From: Candidatus Giovannonibacteria bacterium
Lineage (GTDB): Bacteria > Patescibacteriota > Minisyncoccia > UBA11713 > 2-01-FULL-45-33
DNA: 50,833 bases
Assembly: GCA_016176295.1 (NCBI GenBank)
Contig: JACOXN010000010.1
Span: 1 to 50,833, forward strand
Direction: 5' to 3'
The position numbers and the translations under genes are program-made. Below the pieces are notes generated by a model. The model did not search any database. It worked only from the letters and a program-made list of their open reading frames with translations, and was not told the origin of the DNA. Shown in pieces: positions 44,872 through 50,833 of this stretch (positions are counted from its first letter, which is position 1; each line of letters starts with the position of its first letter).

Positions 44872-46161
44872 ATGTGGTGGAAAGATGCGGTTTTTTACGA
44901 AACCTACGTGGATAAGTTCGCAGGCAATTTTAATCAATTCGCAAACCGCCTTGATTACCTAAAAAAATTAGGCATAGATTGCATACATATACTCCCTCAC
45001 TATCCGTCACCAATGATTGATGACGGCTACGACGTTTCCGATTACATGAACGTAAGGGAAGACCTCGGCACTCTGGAAAATTTTGATTTTTTTATCTCCG
45101 AGGCAAAAAGAATGGGCATAAGGATAATGATTGACCTCGTGCTCAACCACGTGTCGACCATTCATCCCTGGTTTCTTGAGGCAAAGAGCACAGCCACAAA
45201 CAAAAAAAGAAATTTCTTTCTTTGGAGCAAAACGGGAACCGAGTTCAAGGACGCAGAAAACCCCTTCATCGATTTAAAGCCGAGGAACTGGATATATGAT
45301 GAAACAACAGGCGAGTATTTTTTTTCGACTTTTTACCCCGAACAGGCGGATCTGAACTGGGATAATGCCGAAGTTTTTTCGGAAATGATGAAAGTCATCG
45401 ATTTTTGGGCTTCGCGCGGTGTAGACGGCTTCCGCCTCGACGCAGTTTCCCACCTCATAAAAAGAGAGGGGACGAATTCAAAATGTCTGCCGGAGACACA
45501 CAGGGTAATAAAAAACATCCGCGCTTATCTCGACCGCCGTTGGCCGAACCGCGCTCTTCTCGCGGAAGTGCATGAATCCATGGATAAGGTCAGGGAATTT
45601 TTCGGCAACGGGGATGAAGCGCATTTAGTTTATAATTTCCCCCTCGCTGAAAAAATATTCCTTTCGTTGCTAAGGAACGACCGCGAAGCAATTCTCCCTG
45701 TTTTGGAAGCATCCACCGGAATCCCCGCCAACTGCCAGTGGGCCACTTTTTTAAGGAACCACGACGAATTGTCGCTTGCCACATTGGATGAGCATGAATA
45801 TTACGAATTCATCCGTGCGTACGATCCGGAGGAAAAGAATATATTCGGAAGAGGTGTTTCCCTACGGGTAGCGGACCTTTGCTCCGGTGACAAAACGAAA
45901 ATTGTCAGCGCATTCCAAACGCTTTTTAACTGTTCAGGCTCTCCCATTATATATTACGGGGACGAGATTGGCATGAAAAATTTGCCGTTGTTGGAAGAAG
46001 CAGACAACAGAAGAGCGGGTAGGGGGCCTTTTGACTGGTCCTTGGCTTTAAAATGCGCCGCAGATCCGGATTCCGTACTGAGCAAAATATCAGAACTGGT
46101 CAAGACAAGGAAAACTATTCCGTCAAGACTTATCGAGGAAAAAGAGAAAATTTCGACATAA
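44872..46161 (+). CDS. GH13 alpha-amylase family enzyme (trehalose synthase-like)
   Basis: WWKDAVFYETYVDKFA, DLVLNHVS, GVDGFRLDAV, LLAEVHE, FLRNHDE. Confidence 0.9.
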   Translation: MWWKDAVFYETYVDKFAGNFNQFANRLDYLKKLGIDCIHILPHYPSPMIDDGYDVSDYMNVREDLGTLENFDFFISEAKRMGIRIMIDLVLNHVSTIHPWFLEAKSTATNKKRNFFLWSKTGTEFKDAENPFIDLKPRNWIYDETTGEYFFSTFYPEQADLNWDNAEVFSEMMKVIDFWASRGVDGFRLDAVSHLIKREGTNSKCLPETHRVIKNIRAYLDRRWPNRALLAEVHESMDKVREFFGNGDEAHLVYNFPLAEKIFLSLLRNDREAILPVLEASTGIPANCQWATFLRNHDELSLATLDEHEYYEFIRAYDPEEKNIFGRGVSLRVADLCSGDKTKIVSAFQTLFNCSGSPIIYYGDEIGMKNLPLLEEADNRRAGRGPFDWSLALKCAADPDSVLSKISELVKTRKTIPSRLIEEKEKIST

Positions 46162-46176
46162 ATATAATTTTACGTC

Positions 46177-47136
46177 ATGATCAACTACGAAAAAAAATTC
46201 AGGCGTCTTCTTGTTTTGGATGAGCTTTTTGACCTTACTCTTTACAGGGGAATTAAAAAATATGCAAAAAAAGAGACCGCGCGGATGCTTGAAGAACTAA
46301 TAGCGGTAGAGGAGGGACATCTCAAATTTTGGAAAGATTTTTTCAACGAGCATTCCTATAAAAGTTTGGGCCTTTTGCGCAGAATAAAATTACTGGCCTT
46401 AATATCTATTGCTCGGATATTCAAAGAACCGGGAATCTTTCTTATACTGGAAGCGATTGAAGTTTACGGAATTCAGAAATATCTCAAAGTCTGGGAAGTC
46501 TACAAAGATGATGAAGAATTAAAAAAAGCACTGGAAAATATTTTACGCGATGAGTTCAAGCACGAGGACGCCATATTATCACGCGTATCATCGCGCAAAA
46601 TGCATCCCGAAAGAATTCGCGACATTTTTCTCGGTTTCAACGACGGCTTGGTGGAAATACTCGGAGCCGTTAGCGGTTTTTTTGCGGCTTTTCATTCGGC
46701 TTCTTCGGTTTTAGTGGCCAGTTTTATGGTCGCGGTTGCGGGCGCCATTTCAATGGGAGCCGGCGCCTACGTAGCTCTTGGTTCAAGCAAGGAAGTCGAA
46801 GATGTGGAGATAAGAAAAAAAACATTTCTGGGAGAACAAATACCGGGCGGCATAAACCGGACCCGCCCTTTTTCATCATCATTAGTAGTCGGAATTTCAT
46901 ATTTCATCGGAGCAGTGGTGCCGATTATCCCTGTAATCGCCGGCGCCCAAACACTGCTCTTTCCGCTCATCGGAGCCGCTTTGATAGTTTCTGCCGCCTC
47001 TTTCGTCCTGGCTTTTCTTTCGGGCATGGAAACAAGGCGGCGGATAGTCGTTAATCTGGGAATTCTTGCATTTGCCGTTCTCTTCACTTATTTCATAGGC
47101 ATTTGGGCTAAAACTTTTTGGGGAGTAACTATCTGA
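46177..47136 (+). CDS. Ferritin-like domain fused to VIT1/CCC1-type transporter
   Basis: N-terminal four-helix region with ELIAVEEGHLKFWKDFF and DEFKHEDAI; C-terminal GFNDGLVEILGAVSGFFAA and SMGAGAYVALGSSKE. Confidence 0.85.
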   Translation: MINYEKKFRRLLVLDELFDLTLYRGIKKYAKKETARMLEELIAVEEGHLKFWKDFFNEHSYKSLGLLRRIKLLALISIARIFKEPGIFLILEAIEVYGIQKYLKVWEVYKDDEELKKALENILRDEFKHEDAILSRVSSRKMHPERIRDIFLGFNDGLVEILGAVSGFFAAFHSASSVLVASFMVAVAGAISMGAGAYVALGSSKEVEDVEIRKKTFLGEQIPGGINRTRPFSSSLVVGISYFIGAVVPIIPVIAGAQTLLFPLIGAALIVSAASFVLAFLSGMETRRRIVVNLGILAFAVLFTYFIGIWAKTFWGVTI

Positions 47137-47142
47137 ATATTC

Positions 47143-47724
47143 ATGCAAAATATCATTGATTTAATACTCGCTTACAAATATACAGCCATCTTTATTGGCC
47201 TGCTTACGGGAGGGGAGACCGTGCTTTTGCCTGCACTTTACATAGCGGTAACGAACGGCGCGCTGGATATAAAGCTGGTTGTCGCTATAAATATTCTGGC
47301 AACAGTCATATCGGATTCTTTTTGGTATATTCTCGGCAGATGGATAAATAAGGAAACTATCCTGTCCAGCCGGTTCTTTTCAAAAAAATTAAGCGGAGCG
47401 CGAGATTTCTCAGAATTCTTTGAGCGCCATAGCTTGTACGCGGTTTTTATTTCAAAATTCATATATGGAACCCGAATGATAACGCAGGTCTTGGCCGGCA
47501 TGCATAAAACCTCTTTCATAAAATATATGGCCGTGGATATCATGGGCATTTTATCACTTACCGGAGTGTTTCTCATCTTGATCGAATTTCTGCAGGTCAG
47601 CATCGGCATGATGCTCAAGCTGACATACGGCACGGAAATAATTTTTGGGATTTTTGTCATCATCGTATTAATTTTGCTTTCATTATTTAAGAGAATCATT
47701 AAAAAGAAATGGTTACAGCAATAA
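47143..47724 (+). CDS. DedA family membrane protein
   Basis: ILGRWINKETILSSRFFSKKLSGARDFSEFFERHSLYAVFISKFIYGTRMITQVLAGMHKTSFIKY. Confidence 0.88.
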   Translation: MQNIIDLILAYKYTAIFIGLLTGGETVLLPALYIAVTNGALDIKLVVAINILATVISDSFWYILGRWINKETILSSRFFSKKLSGARDFSEFFERHSLYAVFISKFIYGTRMITQVLAGMHKTSFIKYMAVDIMGILSLTGVFLILIEFLQVSIGMMLKLTYGTEIIFGIFVIIVLILLSLFKRIIKKKWLQQ

Positions 47725-48404
47725 TACCCGCGTATAATGAAGAAGAAACAGTCGGGGAAGTAATCGCTTCCCTAAAAAAAAGCTCTCTCATCGGCGAGAT
47801 AATCGTGGTGGATGACGGTTCCAGCGACGGCACTGCGCGGATTGCGAAAAATTCCGGCGTAAAAGTTATCATGCTTCCAAAAAACTGCGGCAAAGGCGTG
47901 GCCCTCGCGCACGGAGTGGAAAACTCAAAATTCAAGAATCTTTTCTTCGCCGACGCGGATGTTACCGGTTTCACCGCGGAAAAGCTTGACCAGATAATCA
48001 GGCCCGTGGATTCTGGAGAATGTGTAATGTACGTCGGTATTCTCGCGAGAAAAGTTATAATTTTAAATAAATATCTCCACTATTTTCCAATCTTAGGCGG
48101 CACACGCGCGCTTACCAAGACTCTATGGCTTTCCGTACCAGCAAAACACAAAAACGATTTTAAAACAGAGATCGCGCTGAATTACTATTCGCACAAATTC
48201 GCCGGCGGTCCTAAATTCGGCCTTGTTCCAGGCCTCACACACCATATCAAAGAGAAAAAATACGGGCTTCTTCTCGGCCTTATTTATAGGCTGAGTATGA
48301 TATTCGACATCCTCGCGATATCGCTGGAGCTCTACATTTTTCAGAAATTGAAAGAGGAAATTTATTCGACAAAAGGCTTGAGTTCCCAACGCAAAGCTAG
48401 GTAA
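47709..48404 (+). CDS. Family 2 glycosyltransferase
   Basis: VTAIIPAYNEEETVGEVIASLKKSSLIGEIIVVDDGSSDGTARIA. Confidence 0.93.
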   Translation: MVTAIIPAYNEEETVGEVIASLKKSSLIGEIIVVDDGSSDGTARIAKNSGVKVIMLPKNCGKGVALAHGVENSKFKNLFFADADVTGFTAEKLDQIIRPVDSGECVMYVGILARKVIILNKYLHYFPILGGTRALTKTLWLSVPAKHKNDFKTEIALNYYSHKFAGGPKFGLVPGLTHHIKEKKYGLLLGLIYRLSMIFDILAISLELYIFQKLKEEIYSTKGLSSQRKAR

Positions 48405-49177
48405 AAATTGTTCACTATCGGACTGATGGCCACCACTTCCGTGCCAAAAATATCTTCAACAACAGTGTGGGTTATACCGAGAACCTTCAATTCCTCGATC
48501 ATGGCGGCAAGATTCTCATCCGTTTTCGCTACATAGAAGCCCATCGGACGCTGACCAAAAAACCAGTCTCCCGTATCCGGCTCGAGATTTTGAGCATTTC
48601 CGCCGGCCATATCGAAAGCACAGACAATTATACCCATCGCCGCCTGGGTAATATAATGTGCTAGGTCCGCTCCGGCCGATCTTAAATCGGAGTTCCTCAT
48701 GGCGAAGCCCTTCCGCACCACTATCATCATCGGCTTTTCTTTTTTCATTTTCCATCTGCCCATGGTAATACCGGGTATTGCTATCCTAATCACCCCGACG
48801 ACGAGATTTTTTATAGGTGCCGGCTGAAATTCACTCGTCTCCGGAACCGCGGAGGCATAACTTAAAAGCATATCGCGAGCGTTTTCGGAGCCGGACATTT
48901 TTCCTTCCTCAAGCTCATTTATAAGCCACTCGGCTCTCCTCAAAGCCAAGTGCGCGTCGCCCGGCATAAGTATGTTCATGTCGCCTTTAAGCGCCGCTCC
49001 AATCTTTTCTCCTGATGTGAAATGCATCGGCCGAGACAAAATAAGCGCTTTCAAAGTTTCTTTAAAATCTACGTTCTTTTCAGCGTAAAAAATAAGTGAA
49101 AGGGCAAGTATTTCGCTGTGCTGCAGCGGCCGCTCAGCCGCTACTTCATTTTGCTGGCCGGTTTGTTTTGTTCTCAT
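48362..49177 (-). CDS. Hypothetical protein with C-terminal PTH2-like domain
   Basis: C-terminus MMIVVRKGFAMRNSDLRSAGADLAHYITQAAMG ... GFYVAKTDENLAAMIEELKVLGITHTVVEDIFGTEVVAISPI resembles peptidyl-tRNA hydrolase 2; ATG 49177 with TAGAAT 6 nt upstream. Confidence 0.6.
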   Translation of the reverse strand: MRTKQTGQQNEVAAERPLQHSEILALSLIFYAEKNVDFKETLKALILSRPMHFTSGEKIGAALKGDMNILMPGDAHLALRRAEWLINELEEGKMSGSENARDMLLSYASAVPETSEFQPAPIKNLVVGVIRIAIPGITMGRWKMKKEKPMMIVVRKGFAMRNSDLRSAGADLAHYITQAAMGIIVCAFDMAGGNAQNLEPDTGDWFFGQRPMGFYVAKTDENLAAMIEELKVLGITHTVVEDIFGTEVVAISPIVNNFYLALRWELKPFVE

Positions 49178-49222
49178 CAAGTCATTCTATTTGAACCCGA
49201 TAAAGTATTTATGAACCAGAAA

Positions 49223-49247
49223 TTGTCCTAAACTTAGTTTAGGACAA
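49223..49247. promoter_or_regulatory. Perfect 11-bp inverted repeat (possible operator)
   Basis: TTGTCCTAAAC-TTA-GTTTAGGACAA upstream of the 49177 gene promoter. Confidence 0.55.
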
Positions 49248-49277
49248 AAAAACCGCCCACTGAATTTAGTGAACGGC
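49246..49277 (-). terminator. Intrinsic terminator
   Basis: Minus GCCGTTCACTaaattcAGTGGGCGGTTTTTTT. Confidence 0.8.
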
Positions 49278-49417
49278 TTCAAGGTTTATCCGGCCTCTCC
49301 CATCTTCATCCCGCCCTGCACTGCATTAGCGAGACTCCGACTGGACAGGGCACCCTCTTCGTTGCGGCAGCTTCCCTCTAGAAGGGAAGCCGGCAACTCC
49401 GATAGGCGCGAGGCCGG
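49246..49417 (-). ncRNA. Structured RNA candidate (3'UTR-derived or independent small RNA)
   Basis: 8-bp closing stem CCGGCCTC/GAGGCCGG enclosing a 15-bp hairpin and a GCCCTG/CAGGGC hairpin, followed by a terminator. Confidence 0.5.
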
Positions 49418-49457
49418 AAGCTCTGAAAGAACAACTTTAAGTTTAAACAAAAGAACA

Positions 49458-50312
49458 CTAAGCCGCTTTTTTCGGCTTCCGCAATTGATTGCGGATATGG
49501 CGGCGGATATTTTTGTCGGGATACGATTCAAGCGGCGTGGCGAGCGGGCCTTCTTCAAAGGGGCTCTTTAGTATTTTGTATGGCACTATTTTGTCGCCGT
49601 CTTTCTTCAGCCCGGAGCCCAGAACCTCAAACTCGGCTTCATGCCGACCCGGAAACTCTGGTTCATTCTCTATGGCGTAGACAATTTTCGCTCCAGGAAT
49701 CCAGCCTTCGAGTTCCCGATTTCGAAGTTCCAATTCGCGGATCTTCACTTCGATATCGGTGTTCTTTTTCTTCCATATTGCTTCGTCCTCAGCTCTCGCT
49801 TTCTGATCGCGCAAATGCAGAAGGTACGCCGTTACCCCGGCAAGTAGAAGCGCGACTGCTAAAAACGCAATCACAATCAGGGAGAGTTCGTACTTCATCA
49901 TAAGCCGGGAAAAGTTTTTTTCCGTTTCGGCGAGCTGGGTTGAAGTTTCTGAATTTTTCTTCGACAGTTGCTTAATACGTTCGGTAAATCGCTTATCGTA
50001 TTCGCTTCTCGGCACGAACGGAAAGAAAAGTTCGTTCCCGGGAACTATGAATCGCGCCTGCTCTCGGGTGGTTTCATTGTCGGCTCCGAAGTTTTTTCTC
50101 AGCACCGCGCTTACGCATTTTTTAACGGTGCCGATTTTCGGCGGCAGAAGATGCTTTTTAAAAAGGTCGGCGCAGATTTGAGATATCATATCTCCTTTTT
50201 CTATCCGTAGATTTATCGAATCGGCTCTAGGCGACTGCACGTAGGCTGAAGCGTATCCGCCGTTGAGTACAGCAACCAAAACAAACACTGCAAAAAACGA
50301 AATGTATTTCAT
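49458..50312 (-). CDS. Secreted/membrane hypothetical protein with coiled coil
   Basis: Signal peptide; INLRIEKGDMISQICADLFKKHLLPPK; internal TM (LSLIVIAFLAVALLLAGVTAYLLHL); AAAGGAG SD. Confidence 0.75.
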   Translation of the reverse strand: MKYISFFAVFVLVAVLNGGYASAYVQSPRADSINLRIEKGDMISQICADLFKKHLLPPKIGTVKKCVSAVLRKNFGADNETTREQARFIVPGNELFFPFVPRSEYDKRFTERIKQLSKKNSETSTQLAETEKNFSRLMMKYELSLIVIAFLAVALLLAGVTAYLLHLRDQKARAEDEAIWKKKNTDIEVKIRELELRNRELEGWIPGAKIVYAIENEPEFPGRHEAEFEVLGSGLKKDGDKIVPYKILKSPFEEGPLATPLESYPDKNIRRHIRNQLRKPKKAA

Positions 50313-50322
50313 CTTTGCTCCT

Positions 50323-50833
50323 TTAATCCCAACCGTTCAGTTTAGGCGGGGGTGGAGGCACAACAGGGTCATTTGTAACCACCGGAGTTGGGATCGGATC
50401 TTTGGGATTCGCGGGAGGTAACGAGATCTTAGGTTTTGGCCTATAGTTCCTGACTCCCTGAATATTTCCGCCGTTGGCCGTGGCCTGCCCCCCTCCATTG
50501 GCAGTAGAGTTTCCGCCCAGTGCTTTCTGCTTCATTTTTTGCGACTGTTCCTGCTGTTCCTGCTGCTGCTGACTTTGGTTCTGATCGCTCGAAGCATTGC
50601 TGGCCGAAACTCCACTTATAGTCGTAGTTTCGTTGGTATTTATCCTCGTAGGTTTTGTCCTTCTCAACCTGTCAGCGGCTCCAACCTGGCCGCTGGCCTC
50701 GAATAGGGCGCCGACTGCGCCCACGGAAGCGGCTTCCACCAGTCCGGTGTATCCGGCAGAGTAATCTGCGTTCATGCTGCACTCGCCGTACACGGCCTTC
50801 CCGTCATTTTCTCCAATCTTTAGACATCGGTAC
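50323..50833 (-). CDS. Hypothetical protein, 5'-truncated by the window edge
   Basis: Frame stays open past the GTG at 50793 to the edge (YRCLKIGENDGKAVYGECSMNADYSAGYTG...); Gln/Asn-rich and Pro-rich C-terminus. Confidence 0.65.
   Translation of the reverse strand, partial: YRCLKIGENDGKAVYGECSMNADYSAGYTGLVEAASVGAVGALFEASGQVGAADRLRRTKPTRINTNETTTISGVSASNASSDQNQSQQQQEQQEQSQKMKQKALGGNSTANGGGQATANGGNIQGVRNYRPKPKISLPPANPKDPIPTPVVTNDPVVPPPPPKLNGWD

Noticed and set aside
49286-49558. 90-aa minus-strand ORF (..SELPASRLSELPASLLEG..)
   Set aside because: Overlaps the end of the 49458-50312 gene and the strongly base-paired RNA candidate; the repeat-like peptide comes from a hairpin sequence.
1-50833. 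CRISPR array or transposase/IS element
   Set aside because: No regularly spaced repeats and no transposase, Cas or integrase motifs in the supplied translations.

Overview
The window looks like a chromosomal segment of a Patescibacteria/CPR (Parcubacteria-like) bacterium. That assignment is inferred from protein families: short DnaX, FtsQ-like, GtrA, MCYNCGC-type mini-protein, DUF4349, and a giant PTPT-linker surface protein. No rRNA operon, CRISPR array or transposase was found. Supported content: tRNA-Ala(UGC) and tRNA-Gln(UUG); serS, an ftsQ-like gene, dnaX, obgE and msrB; ABC-F and ABC exporters; a CheB-CheR hybrid kinase; several secreted or surface proteins, including a 2632-aa mosaic protein; a GH18/peptidoglycan-binding protein; a GH13 enzyme; a ferritin-like/VIT1 protein; DedA; GT2; and others. 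The observations most worth follow-up are: (1) a standalone, highly structured ncRNA on the minus strand (~26081-26358) with promoter and terminator that I cannot assign to a family; (2) a second structured RNA candidate (~49246-49417); (3) a 33-bp perfect repeat carrying a 12-bp palindrome, placed at the -35 of both an ArsR gene and its neighbouring ABC exporter; (4) a recurrent -10 box 6-8 nt upstream of start codons, implying widespread leaderless transcription; (5) a MerR-HTH/HATPase fusion next to a STAS-like DUF4325 protein; (6) a -1 frameshift candidate with two A_AAA_AAG heptamers; (7) halves of a second tRNA-Ala-like gene, with a compensatory acceptor stem, flanking an intact tRNA-Ala. 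No database search was run; all family names are from recognition of motifs in the translations.
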